A stretch of DNA of 64,000 nt from Spirodela intermedia (lineage: Eukaryota > Streptophyta > Magnoliopsida > Alismatales > Araceae), in NCBI GenBank assembly GCA_902729315.2, contig LR746267.1, positions 191,001 to 255,000 of the forward strand. The letters are read 5' to 3'. Below, piece after piece: positions 49,137-59,924 of this stretch (positions within the stretch are counted from its first letter, which is position 1; each line of letters starts with the position of its first letter). The translations under genes were made by a program, and so were the position numbers. The notes under the pieces are model-generated. The model made no database searches. It saw nothing but the letters and a program-made list of their open reading frames with translations, and had not been told where the DNA came from.

Positions 49137-49445
49137 CTCTCTTTCTGTCTTTCTATCTATTTAGCTGTAAATGGCAAGGGCCGGCCGTTGGAAGCTGGGT
49201 TTTGCTGGCGAGGTCTCCCATGAACCCATATATACTTACCACTCTCTCCTCTTTGTCTCTCTTTGTTTCTCTCTCTCTCTCTTTCTCTAGATCTGTAGAC
49301 GGCTTAAGGGAGCTTCTGCGAATGGAGGGTGAATTCGACAAGAGATGTTGACTTTATGGTATGGGGATTCCTTTCCTGCTTCAAGCTCTTCCTGGGTCTT
49401 CCCGGTGACACCCGCGCAATAAACGAGAAGCAGATTGTGACGGCC
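48011..49445. other. Divergent region between PsbR and the GT90 gene
   Basis: A 1.4-kb region. It has a (GA)n run at 48095-48118 (CT in the PsbR sense direction), two copies of cccgttaacaaa at 48310 and 48392 each beside GGCCC words, CT runs at 49105-49133 and 49268-49286, and a TATATA word at 49229-49234. No additional gene. Confidence 0.55.
49229..49234 (+). promoter_or_regulatory. Candidate TATA box of the GT90 gene
   Basis: TATATA in cccatatatactt, followed by CT-rich leader sequence. It lies 217 bp before the preferred ATG and 127 bp before an alternative in-frame ATG. Confidence 0.45.
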
Positions 49446-51492
49446 ATGAAGACGGAGATCATCGCCGTCCACTCCAGGATCCGTCTCGTCATCTTCGTCT
49501 TCCTCCTCATCGCCGCCATCGTTTCCCTGCGCTGGATCGGCACTGTCAGTCCACCAGCCTCTTCTTCTTCTTCCTCTTCCTCTTCTTCTTCTTCTGCCTG
49601 GTCTTCTTATTGAGGTTGACCCTCTGATTCCTGACCTTTAAACTCCTTCCAGTCGAGGATCAACATAACCTTCTTCTTGCCGGCGAAAGGGAAATCGGAG
49701 GTAGACGAGTGGGCTCACCTGGCATGTCCTACCGGCCCTCAGACCGTTACTCCAACCTGCGCGGCGCCGTCACCATCTACGAACCCTACAGAGGCCCCTG
49801 CCCCCGCGGCGGCGCCGTCAGCGGCGGCGCCGTCAGCGGCGGCGCCGTCAGCGGCGGCGCAACTCTGTCCAGAATACTTCAGGTGGATCCACGAGGACCT
49901 ACGGCCATGGAGAGACACGGGGATCACAAGGGAGATGGTGGAGAAGGCCAGGGCTCACTTCCGCCTGGTCATCGTCGACGGTCGCGCCTACGTGGAGAAA
50001 TACGACCGGAGCTTCCAGACTAGGGACGTCTTCACTCAGTGGGGGATCCTCCAGCTCCTCCGCCGCTACCCGGGAAAGCTCCCCGACCTGGAGCTCATGT
50101 TCGACTGCAACGACCACCCCAGGATCCCGAAAAGCCCGGCGGCGGGGCCGCCGCCGCCGGCGCTGTTCCACTACTGCGGTGACGATTCCACCGCCGACAT
50201 CACCTTCCCCGACTGGTCCTTCTGGGGCTGGTGATGCCCTCTTCTTTCAGTGATTCCCTTGTGAATTGACGAATCTCCTCCCACGGTAGGGGCTGATTTT
50301 TGAGCTCGATGGCGCCGCTGCAGGCCGGAGGTCAACATCAAGCCGTGGGAGCCACTATCGGCGGAGATGAAGGCGGCGAACCGGCATCTCCGGTGGGCTG
50401 ACCGAGAGCCCTACGCGTATTGGAAGGGGAACCAGTGGGTGGATCGACGGCGCCAGGAGCTCCTCCAGTGCAACGTCTCCGACAAGCAAGACTGGAACGC
50501 CCGGCTCTACCCCCAGGTCAAAGGCTTCCTGTTTTCCTGACTATTGTACTATTTATGACGTCATTATTCGTCACCCATTAATCTCGTCCCCCGCGTGGAA
50601 ATGCAGGATTGGGTCGCTGAGTCTCAGAAAGGGTTCGAGAACTCCGACCTGGCGAGGCAGTGCAAGCACAAGTGAGGGAAAAAAAAACTTAAATAGTGGG
50701 GACGAACCCATTTTCTTGCCATATTTAATGTGCTATGATTTTGGAATGGTTTCAATGGGTTGAATTATTTCCCATTAAATCGAGATGAAAATTCAGGGTT
50801 TGACGATTTGTCGTGGCGGTAGGTACAAGATCTACATCGAGGGCCGGGCGTGGTCCGTCAGCCGGAAGTACATCCAGGCCTGCGATTCGCCGGCCCTGGT
50901 TGTTGCGCCGCGATACTACGAATTCTTCTCGCGGGGGATGGCGCCGCTGCGGCACTACTGGCCGGTGAGGGCTGACGCCATGTGCGCCGCCATCAAGTTC
51001 GCCGTCGACTGGGGAGGGCACCACCAGAAGGAGGTGAGAGGAGGAGGGAGGTCCCCCCACCGTCTGCGGCTGTCTCTCCGTCTTTTCCGGCGGCGAATCA
51101 TCACCGGTGCTCCTCCGTGAAATGGGCAGGCGCAGGAGATTGGGAGGAAGGGAAGCTCCTTCGTCTTCGAGGAGGTGAAGATGGAGTACGTCTACGACTA
51201 CATGCTGCACCTGCTGACGGAGTACGCGAGGCTGCTGCGGTTCAAGCCGATCGTCCCGCCGGGGGCCGTCGAGCTCTGCAGGGAGGAGCTGGCCTGCCCG
51301 GTGGAGCCCCTGGCGAGGGAGTTCATGAGGCAGTCGGAGGTGAGGGCTCCGGCGGCGATGCCGCCATGCTCGCTGCCCCCTCCCATGAAGCCGGAGGAGG
51401 TGAAGCTACTCTGGGCCGAGAGGGCCAACGCCACGCACCAGGTCGAGCTCTTGGAGACGAGACCTCTCGCTGACTCGGAGAAGAAACCCTAG
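49446..51492 (+). CDS. GT90-family O-glucosyltransferase (Rumi-like), type II membrane protein
   Basis: Six exons (49446-49544, 49653-50230, 50324-50516, 50607-50671, 50823-51033, 51130-51492) encode 502 residues. The family (CAZy GT90, DUF821) includes animal Rumi, which glucosylates EGF repeats. Plant members are Golgi or ER enzymes with largely unknown substrates. A signal-anchor helix (LVIFVFLLIAAIVSL) lies at residues 14-28. Family blocks are CPEYFRWIHEDLRPW, HFRLVIVDGRAYVEKY, PDLELMFDCNDHPRI, TFPDWSFWGWPEVNIKPW, CNVSDKQDWNARLYPQDW, CKHKYKIYIEGRAWSVS, KYIQACDSPALVV and FAVDWGGHHQKEAQEIG. The stem region contains four copies of a 15-bp unit coding Ala/Pro/Ser. The start could be 30 codons further upstream at the in-frame ATG 49356; 49446 is preferred because it puts the anchor near the N-terminus. 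Confidence 0.9.
49807..49860 (+). repeat. In-frame 15-bp tandem microrepeat in the GT90 stem region
   Basis: Units of gcggcggcgccgtca repeat about four times, giving AAAPSAAAPS in the linker between the membrane anchor and the catalytic domain. The 15-bp period preserves frame, so copy number can vary without harm. Confidence 0.88.
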
Positions 51493-51614
51493 ATTCAGTC
51501 TTCCTCCGTCTTTTGTGACCGGAGCTGAAGGAACCCTCCTACCAACCGAACTTTGCCTCTTTTTCTATTATTTGATTTTGGCAGGCAATCGTCACGGCTA
51601 TCAATCACAACGTT

Positions 51615-51649
<35 letters not shown>

Positions 51650-52001
51650 TGTATAAAACTCTTTTTGGAGGAGCTAAACCACGGACTCGGAGAACAAATC
51701 CGTGAAGGTTGTGATTGGTCAATTGATGGAACGAGGTCGTCTTCTTTTATGCAGAAGGGAGACGTAATCCGGCGTAGCCGCAATTTCACGGTTGACGACG
51801 TTGACCCGGAGCTTGGTAGTTGATTTGACCGTGAGGTACCTGGGCCTTCCTCGGGGGTTGATTCATTTCATTGACCATTTGGTAAGCTACGATTATCGAT
51901 CTCGTCGGCTGCAGCGAACGTTCCACATGGGGACGAGGGAAAACCAGGTAGACACACACAGACAAGGACATGATACACTTCATGTGAGCCCCTCCACACC
52001 A

Positions 52002-52051
<50 letters not shown>

Positions 52052-52456
52052 AATCTACCAATCTGAATCTATCGGCATCTGCACGCAGGGGAATATATCT
52101 ATCTACCCATCTCCTATCCATCGCTTATTTTCTATTGTAGACGCTTATAGCTTCGCTTCACGACAATCAAGGAGCCTCTAACATGCTTATCTGTGTGTGT
52201 GTTCTCTCTCTTTCTTTCTCTCTCTCTCTCTCTCTCTCTCTCAGTTCTTGCTCACCTTTACCCCATTGACTATAGAGAGAGAGAGAACCCTTGCATGCAT
52301 ACTGTGGGGTTGACCATCTCTCTCTCTCTCATTCTTCCATCTTTCTCTCTCTGTGTTCTTTCACTTATTTTTCCGCCGGGATAAAAGTAGCGATCGATTA
52401 CCTTCACCGCATGGAAAAGTGAGGAGTCCCCGGCCTGCCTTTCTGGTGGGTTTCTT

Positions 52457-52495
<39 letters not shown>

Positions 52496-52607
52496 CAACT
52501 TTACTACGTGGAAGTGGAGGGGACCCGTAGCATGGGACTGTGGTGGGCTTTGGTAGGTCGGCCACGCTTGGCAGCAGTAGGTACAGTCGGCCAAGTCGGA
52601 CTGGCCT

Positions 52608-52870
52608 AATTGGACACTTCAATATTGGGCCTCATTCGTTCGGAACATGGCCCAATAAAATGCACCCCAATCTACTGATGAGAAGATTCGCCTTGGCCCA
52701 AACATTTTAATTAGGCCGGCTATATTCAAGTATCGGGCCCAATTGGATACTTCCATGGAGGGCCCACCCCGTTTGGATCATGGCCCAATAAAATGTACCC
52801 TAATTTACGGACGAGGAGACTGGCCTGGGCCCGCCCATATTCCAGTGTCGGCCAGGAAGTAGTTCATCAG
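52608..52870. repeat. Two tandem copies of a 133-bp unit carrying site II words
   Basis: Copy one starts at 52608 and copy two at 52741, both opening aattgga-acttc. The block tggcccaataaaatg recurs exactly 133 bp apart (52648 and 52781). Each copy carries several GGCCC/TGGGCC words. The copies have diverged by many substitutions, so the duplication is not recent. Confidence 0.85.
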
Positions 52871-53178
52871 ACGCGAGAAACGATGTCCGACACGTGGAAG
52901 AGTAGTTCATCAGATTCCTCTCTGCTCACGGTCGAACAGTGCGCCTGCACACGCTGCATACGTGGATTTCGATGCTGACTGGACTCCACCAGGCAACATC
53001 TCACGCGCCGACAAATCCCACCCACCGATCCGGTTCACCGTCGAACCGGGAGTGAGCCCCGGCGAGTGGGCCCCACATGCAACTCACGGGCCCGTAATGC
53101 GTCTCAAAATCCCATTTGATAAAGGGAGTGGCGTCCGTGGGCGCCCTTTTTGGCGGGGAAATCATTAAAAATAGAAAC

Positions 53179-53187
53179 TATAAAATA
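53179..53187 (+). promoter_or_regulatory. TATA box of the GHR1-like gene
   Basis: TATAAAATA lies 10 bp before a 49-bp CT run (53197-53245), so transcription probably starts inside or just after the CT tract and the leader is about 700 bp, possibly with an intron. Confidence 0.5.
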
Positions 53188-53194
53188 TTCTCTG

Positions 53195-53196
<2 letters not shown>

Positions 53197-53245
<49 letters not shown>
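53197..53245 (+). repeat. (CT)n tract at the presumed GHR1 transcription start
   Basis: About 24 uninterrupted TC units on the sense strand immediately downstream of a TATA box, the arrangement of a Y-patch-like initiation region. Confidence 0.92.
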
Positions 53246-53249
<4 letters not shown>

Positions 53250-53948
53250 CTGAGCTCCTCTCAGCAGCGGGGAGTGTACTCTGCACGAGGAGGTGTTAGG
53301 GTTTTCTCTCTTCCTTCCATCCATCACCGAGCTCAGCGCCATGGCAGCGTCTCTGCAGGACGCATCTCGTTAACCTGGACCATCTGAAGCATTCAAGGTG
53401 GCAGGATCTCGCTGCCCCTTTTATTAGGTTTCTCGGATTCAAGGCGGCGGTGGAGTTGTCTCTCTTTTAATGCGGTACCTGGGGATGATAGTGGAGGAGG
53501 GGCCAGACGAACATAGAAGGTACACGCGCTTATATTACTCTGCACTCCGCTGATCTTCGCTGCCTCTTGGGGAGCATTCCTCTGAAGAGATCACCTCCGC
53601 TGAAGGTCCTCTGAGTTGCCAATCTCCGATTCTGGAAGTCTCTGCTCAGAGTGGCGAACCAAGTGGGAGATGTAATTCCGGACCATCCCGAGGTTAGATC
53701 CCTGAGGATAGCGTTGGGGCCTCTCTCCCTTGCTGGCTTGCTGGTATGTTTCTGTAGCCCGCACAAGGCTAGAGGTTGTGCTTGCTGTGCTTCGGAGGTC
53801 CCTCTCTTTTCGATACCTCCGCCTTACTCTACTCTGAGCTCCTCCTCCAGTAATGGCGTAGCTCCTGGGTGTGTTCTGTGGGCAGAGCGGGGTCTAGGGT
53901 CACTCCAGTTGACTGCATTTTGGGGTCGCCGTTACCCTAGTTTTAGCT

Positions 53949-56900
53949 ATGGAGTATCTTTTGATCCTTGCTCTCTGCTCCCTTGCCGTCGCTGCCTCGG
54001 CCCAGCTCCCATCCCAGGACATCCTGGCTCTCCTCGAATTCAAGAAGGGGGTCAAGCAAGATCCCACTGGCTACATCCTGGATTCGTGGAACGAGGAGTC
54101 GATCGATTTCAATGGTTGCCCTTCTTCCTGGAACGGCATCGTCTGCAATGGGGAGAATGTGGCCGGGGTGGTGCTCGACAATTTGGGAATCGCCGGGGAC
54201 GCCGATTTGGGCACTTTCACGAATCTCACATTGTTGCTGAAGCTTTCCATGGCCAACAATTCGATCTCGGGTGTTCTTTCCAGCAGCGTGGGAGACTTCA
54301 AGAGCTTGAAGTATCTGGATATCTCCAACAATCTGTTCTCTGGGGGCCTTCCTGAAGAGATTGGTAAGCTGAAGAGCTTACAGAACCTGTCTCTGGCAGG
54401 CAACAACTTCTCTGGCCCGCTCCCCCATTCCATCGGGGAGCTCTCCTCGATCCAGTCGCTGGATTTGAGCAGGAACTCCTTCTCTGGGTCGCTACCTTCG
54501 ACGTTGACGAGGCTCAGGAGCTTGGTGTCACTCAACCTCTCCTTCAATCTGTTCACCAGGAGAATGCTGACCGGATTCGAGGAGATTTCCTCTCTCGAGG
54601 TGCTCGATTTGAGTTGGAATCGTCTGGAGGGTGGGATCGACTGGACCTTCTTGATGCAGACCAGCGCCGCCCACGTCGATCTCAGTGGGAACTTGCTGAT
54701 CAGCTTGAGTCCAAAGGAGTTCGTTTTTCTGTCGGATATCTCCTCCACTGTGAAGCACTTGAATCTCAGCAAGAACCAGTTGACAGGGTCTCTGATTAAT
54801 GGAGGCGGACTGTTGACTTTCGGGAGCTTGAAGGTGCTGGATTTGAGCCATAATCAGCTGTCGGGGGATCTGCCCGGGTTTGACTACGCTTACGACCTTG
54901 AAGTCCTCAGGCTCGGACACAATAGCTTCTCGGGCTTCGTTCCCAGTGCTCTCCTGAAAGGGGACTCGCTTGTTCTCTCCGAGTTGGATCTGAGCTCAAA
55001 TAATCTTACTGGTATGCTTTTTTCTCTAATTGTTCCATCTGCAACTAGAAATGGTGATTCAATCTCCGCCCATTGGCTGATTTCTTTTTCTTTGCTCCAT
55101 TTTGTCGCATTATCTAGAGAAAATGCAACCAATCGTAGATAGCTGCATGAAGATAAAATCCAAGATTGTGGGCTAAATATAGCCTAGATCAGGCTCCATG
55201 GGTAGAAGATGTGGGTAGTTAGTTCGTACATCTCAATCGATGAATTAATTAGCACATTTTTGTTGCAGGGCATATTGGGATGATCACGTCAACAACTCTA
55301 CAGATCCTCAATCTTTCTTGGAATTCGCTCTCTGGGGAGCTCCCGCTGCTCACTGGAAGCTGCATCACGCTGGATCTATCGGGAAATAAGTTCACTGGGA
55401 ACCTCTCTGTGATGGTCAAATGGGAGAACGACGTCCAGTTCATCGATTTGAGCATGAATCAGCTGACGGGTCCCTTCCCCGAGTTGACTTCAGAGTTCCT
55501 GAGGCTGAACCACCTCAACCTCTCCCACAATCTCCTGGTCAACTCTCTCCCTGCCATTCTCGCTCAGTACCCCAAGCTCACCATCCTCGATCTCAGCTCT
55601 AACCAGTTCAGCGGCCCGATTCTGACCGACCTGCTGACCTCCCCGACTCTCCAAGAATTCCATCTGGAGAACAATTCTCTCGAAGGTGGGATCGTTCTTC
55701 TTCAGTCCCAATCTTCTGAGAAGAAATCAGACCTTCGAATCCTCAACCTATCGGGCAACCGTTTCAATGGAACCTTCCCAGATGATCTGACGGCCTTCAC
55801 AGGCCTGCAAGAACTCAACATCGCGAGGAACAACTTCTCCGGGAGGCTACCACCTTCCATGTCCAAGCTCGTCTCTCTCACCTCCCTCGACATATCCCAG
55901 AACAGCTTCCATGGCCCTCTGCCTCAGAATCTGCCCTCCACCCTCGCATCCTTCAATGCTTCCTACAATGATCTCTCCGGGTCCGTGCCCGCCGGCCTGA
56001 GGAAGTTCCCCGATTCTTCCTTCCACCCCGGAAACTCCATGCTGAGGTTCCCAGACGGCGTTCTTGGATCTGGCAATGCACCGAGCGGGGTATCTTCCCG
56101 CAGGTCCATGAAGAGGTTCATCAGAGTGGTGATCATAGTGTCCTGTGCTGTTGCGGTGGTGATGCTGATTCTCCTGGCCATCGCCGTGCATTACAGAAGG
56201 GCCCTGATTCGGGCCAGGAAGAAGGAGGCCTCTGGGGGCAGCTTGACCGGAACCAGCGTGGTGAAGGACGGCGGAGAGAGGGTGAGGACCTTGGTTGTCT
56301 CTGCAACTGATCTGGTTTCTCCGAGGAAAGCTTCCACTTCTGCTGAGATCCCCAGATCAAGTGAGAAAGCGGTTGCCATGGCCACCGCCGGCGGCGGCGG
56401 CGGCGGTGGGTTTTCTCCGACGAAGGACCGCCGGTTTTCATGGTCGCCGGAATCCGGCGAGTCATATCCGGTGGAGAACCTGGGGAGATTGGACGTGCCG
56501 TCGCCGGACTTGCTGGCCGGAGACCTCTTCTTCTTGGACGACAACATCACGTTGTCGCCGGAGGAGCTGTCGCGGGCGCCGGCGGAGGTACTGGGCAGGA
56601 GCAGCCACGGAACCTCCTACAAGGCGACTCTGGAGAGCGGCGTCCTGCTAACTGTGAAGTGGCTGAGAGACGGCGTGGCTAAGCCGAAGAAGGAGTTCGC
56701 CAAGGAGGCGAAGAAGTTTGCGAATATCCGCCACCCCAACGTCGTCGTCCTCCGCGGCTACTACTGGGGTTCCTCGCAGCACGAGAAGCTCATCCTCTCC
56801 GACTTCATCTCCCCCGGCAGCCTCGCCGTCTTCCTCTACGGTACGTAAAACCCTTCCTTCCTTCCATAATAATCCTTCTCCCATCATCCTCTGGTTCGAA

Positions 56901-57518
56901 ACCCTCTAACGCCGCCGCCGACCCACAGATCGCCCGGGGAGGAGAGCGCCGCCGTTGGGATGGACCCAACGACTGAAGATCGCCGTTGACGTCGCTCGGG
57001 GGCTGAACTATCTTCACTTTGACCGGGCTGTCCCCCACGGGAATCTCAAGGCGAGCAACGTGCTGCTGGATGGGCTCGAGCTTAATGCCCGCGTTGCCGA
57101 TTACTGCCTCCACCGGCTGATGAACCAGGCGGGGACGATGGAGCAGGTCCTCGACGCCGCCGTGCTTGGGTACCGCGCGCCGGAGCTGGCGGCGGCGAAG
57201 AAGCCGGCGCCGTCGTTCAAGTCGGATGTCTACGCCTTCGGGGTCATCTTGCTGGAGCTTCTGACGGGGAGGTGCGCCGGCGACGTCATCTCCGGCGAGG
57301 AAGGCGGCGGCGTCGCCGATCTGACCGACTGGGTGCGGCTCATGGCGGCGGATGGCCGCGGGTCCGAGTGCTTCGACCCGGCCATGGCGGCGGAAATGGC
57401 GGGCCCAACGGCGGCGAAGGCCGCAAAGGAGGTTCTCGGCATCGCTCTGAGATGTCTCCGGCCGATGTCGGAGAGGCCCGGTATCAAGTCCGTCTACGAG
57501 GATCTCTCCTCCATATGA
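53949..57518 (+). CDS. GHR1: GHR1-like leucine-rich repeat receptor pseudokinase
   Basis: Three exons (53949-55011, 55269-56840, 56929-57518) encode 1074 residues; Arabidopsis GHR1 has about 1050. GHR1 is a plasma-membrane receptor-like protein needed for H2O2- and ABA-induced stomatal closure and acts with SLAC1. Order seen: signal peptide ending about residue 18, N-cap (DILALLEFKKGVKQDPTG, CPSSWNGIVC), about 20 LRRs, one transmembrane helix near 637-663 (VVIIVSCAVAVVMLILLAIA), a Ser/Gly-rich juxtamembrane part, and a kinase-like domain from about 785. The ATP-binding lysine is kept (TVKWLRDG), but the catalytic loop reads VPHGNLKASN (HGN for HRD) and the DFG position reads DYC. It should therefore be catalytically dead, as described for Arabidopsis GHR1. 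It ends KSVYEDLSSI, like its relative. Confidence 0.94.
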
Positions 57519-57565
57519 CGGTGCGCCACTGTAATCTCTTCCTTCCCAAGAAAATATCTCCTGCC

Positions 57566-57598
<33 letters not shown>

Positions 57599-57732
57599 TC
57601 TCTCTCTCCGATTGCAACTCTGTGGGTCAGCGGTCAACGAGCTTGCAATTCTGTGGGTCAGCGGTCTCTCTATATAAAGAGCCTCCCGACGTCGACATAG
57701 GGCAATCTGTCCAAAGAGAAGATCTCTTAGCG
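57519..57732 (+). promoter_or_regulatory. Compact GHR1/EP1-like intergenic region with TATA box
   Basis: Only 214 bp separate the GHR1 stop from the next ATG. It holds a CT run (about 57566-57608), two copies of a tgtgggtcagcggtc word (57620 and 57652) and TATATAAAG at 57671-57679, 62 bp before the ATG. The GHR1 3' UTR and the EP1-like promoter must share this stretch. Confidence 0.7.
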
Positions 57733-59031
57733 ATGGCGTCCCTCTTCCACCCGCACGTCTTCTCCTTCTTCATCTTCTTCTTCTCCTTTGTCCTGCTGGG
57801 TCTCGCCGGAGCGGCGGCAGCGCTCGACAGGGTGCCGGAGAAGAACCGATTCAGGTTCGTCAACCAGGGGGAGTTCGTCGACGCTCCCGCCGAGTACGGC
57901 GCTGACTACCGTGCCGTTGGCGTCGTCGGGTCGCCCTTCCAGCTGACCTTCTACAACACGACCCCCAATGCCTACAGGCTCGCCATCCGCATGGGCACCC
58001 CACGGTCCGAGTCTGTCCGGCGGTGGGTGTGGGAGGCCAACCGGAGCCGCCCCGTTCGCGAGAATGCCACCGTCTCCTTAGGCGCCGACGGCAACCTCGT
58101 CCTCGCCGACGCTGACGGCGCCGTCGTCTGGTCAACGGGCACCGCCAACAAGGGCGTCGTCGGCATTCAGATCCTCCACAGCGGCAACATGGTGCTCTAC
58201 GACAAGAAGGGGAGGTATCTCTGGCAGAGCTTCGACCACCCCACGGATACCCTCCTCGTGGGGCAGTCCCTCCCCGCCGCCGGCGCCGCCAAGCTGGTGA
58301 GCCGCAAATCGGAATCCGACGGATCCCCGGGGATCTACAGCTTGGTCGTCGAGTCCGGCCAGCCCGTCCTCTTCCTCGAGGCCTCTCCTTCAAGGTCTCT
58401 CCCCTACTTTAACCTGTCCAGATACCACGGCGCTTCCACTGATCCCGCCATCTTCGAATGCTCCCCACGGGGCGCCAACATCTCCTACGTGCTCTCCTTT
58501 GGATCCCTCTCTGTGCAGACCAAGTACGACAGCAGCTTGTCGTTCCTCCGGCTGACGCCGGAAGGCGACGTCGAGTTCTACACCTACGACGACCGGGTCT
58601 ACTACAGAGCATGGCAGAAGACGTTCGCCCTCTTCGACGAGGAGCTGTCCGGTTTCAGCGCCTGCGAGAGGCCCAGCAGGTGCGGGAAGCTCGGCGTCTG
58701 CGAGGGGAAGATGTGCACGGCGTGTCCGGCGGCGAAGGGGACGGGGGCGTGGTCGCCGGCCTGCGCGCCGCCGCGGCGCAGGAGGGCCTGCCGGCCGGGG
58801 GCGAGTTCCAGCTACATCAAGGTCGCCGGAGTGGAGCACTTCCTCACCAGGAACTCGGAAGGGGAGGGGAAGATGACCATGGGGGAGTGCCGGCGGCGCT
58901 GCAACGTTGACTGCGACTGCTTAGGGTTCTTGTACTGGGAGGAGAGCTCCCAGTGCTGGCTGGCTCCAGTGCTGGGCACCCTCAACAAAGTCAACGACCC
59001 CAAGCACGCCGCCTACATCAAGTCCTCTTAG
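57733..59031 (+). CDS. EP1-like secreted glycoprotein, copy 1 (bulb-lectin domain, PAN-like C-terminus)
   Basis: Single exon, 432 residues. EP1 proteins (carrot epidermis-specific protein, Arabidopsis EP1-like) are secreted wall glycoproteins related to the extracellular part of S-domain receptor kinases but without membrane helix or kinase. The signal peptide is Phe/Leu-rich and ends near residue 29 (GLAGAAAALDRVP). Then come the EP1 N-terminal block (FRFVNQGEFVD, FQLTFYNTTPNAY), the mannose-lectin-type domain (RRWVWEANRSRPVRENATVSLG, DGNLVLADADG, VVWSTGTANKGVVG, WQSFDHPTDTLLVGQSL) and a Cys-rich C-terminus (CRRRCNVDCDCLGFLYWEESSQCW). Several N-glycosylation sequons are present (NTT, NAT, NLS, NIS). 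The first of a tandem family of three; very GC-rich. Confidence 0.92.
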   Translation: MASLFHPHVFSFFIFFFSFVLLGLAGAAAALDRVPEKNRFRFVNQGEFVDAPAEYGADYRAVGVVGSPFQLTFYNTTPNAYRLAIRMGTPRSESVRRWVWEANRSRPVRENATVSLGADGNLVLADADGAVVWSTGTANKGVVGIQILHSGNMVLYDKKGRYLWQSFDHPTDTLLVGQSLPAAGAAKLVSRKSESDGSPGIYSLVVESGQPVLFLEASPSRSLPYFNLSRYHGASTDPAIFECSPRGANISYVLSFGSLSVQTKYDSSLSFLRLTPEGDVEFYTYDDRVYYRAWQKTFALFDEELSGFSACERPSRCGKLGVCEGKMCTACPAAKGTGAWSPACAPPRRRRACRPGASSSYIKVAGVEHFLTRNSEGEGKMTMGECRRRCNVDCDCLGFLYWEESSQCWLAPVLGTLNKVNDPKHAAYIKSS

Positions 59032-59924
59032 ATTGTTCCCACCTTCCCTCTTTCCTCCTCAGTTGGCACTGAATAACGACCCATTTAATGGCCGCAGTTC
59101 ATCGTTTTGGGTCTAACTGAAATGTTTGTAGTATCGAATAAAAGTCAAAACAACAATAATCTGCTCTCTCTGGTCCTCAAACTATCTCCCGCAAGTCAAC
59201 GATTGCATGACCCACTAAGGATTGGATTGGTCCATAACTCATAATGCATCACCGAGGACGAAGAGATAAATCATATGACGGCGATTCTAACTGATGTTCT
59301 TTAGATATTCTCGGAAAGGGAAAGAAGGAATGGCGTCCCAAAGGAAAGTCAAACTTACCAGGGATAGAAGAGACTTCAAGTAGAGCGAACTCTGATCTCC
59401 AAGGCTCTTCTCTTTAATCTATTAATTAGCGTCAGTCTATTCATCTTTGACCAGTATGATCAATGGTTGACCTTGGATTGAGGGTGCCCGGCTTCGAGAT
59501 CAAGAGGGGAGCGAAGACAAGGGGCATCCGACGGGTTAGGCTATTGTTGACCGTCGAGTTTCGAGGTGACTCAGCTGGCACCAACTGAGTCTTTGACTCC
59601 AATGGTTTTGGGAAAACCACGCGGATATGAAGATATGATGGCGGCATGGAATCCACGCACGGATAAGCACGAGGGATCCGTTCACACGAAGGATGGTGAG
59701 CGCCATTGGTTTTACTAGCTGGAGCCTTTTGACCAAGATATTTTGTTGACCTCGCAAAAGGTGAAATGAACCAGGAGTAAGTGAGATAATAAAAAATGTA
59801 TTTCTCTCTCTCTCTCTCTCTCTCTAGACTTAATGTAACAACCCTCCCAGTTTGTTCAAGGCACGATCCACGAAGGCTTTTGCATCTTACAGAAAGAGGA
59901 AGAAGAAGAAAGAGGATCTCATCT
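59032..59924. other. Spacer between the two EP1-like genes
   Basis: About 890 bp, more AT-rich than its neighbours. It carries several TTGAC/GTCAA words and a CT run (59802-59825) about 100 bp before the second start. No gene is recognised. Confidence 0.55.

Larger units (their letters stand above)
51493..53948. other. GT90 3' flank and GHR1 promoter/leader
   Basis: About 2.45 kb. It holds a (GA)n run at 51623-51649, CT runs at about 52019-52050, 52211-52242 and 52459-52491, a tandemly duplicated 133-bp segment rich in GGGCC words (52608-52870), and a TATAAAATA box at 53179 followed directly by a long CT run. The stretch 53250-53948 is probably GHR1 5' leader, perhaps with an intron, and contains a telobox-like ttagggttt near 53297. 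Confidence 0.55.
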
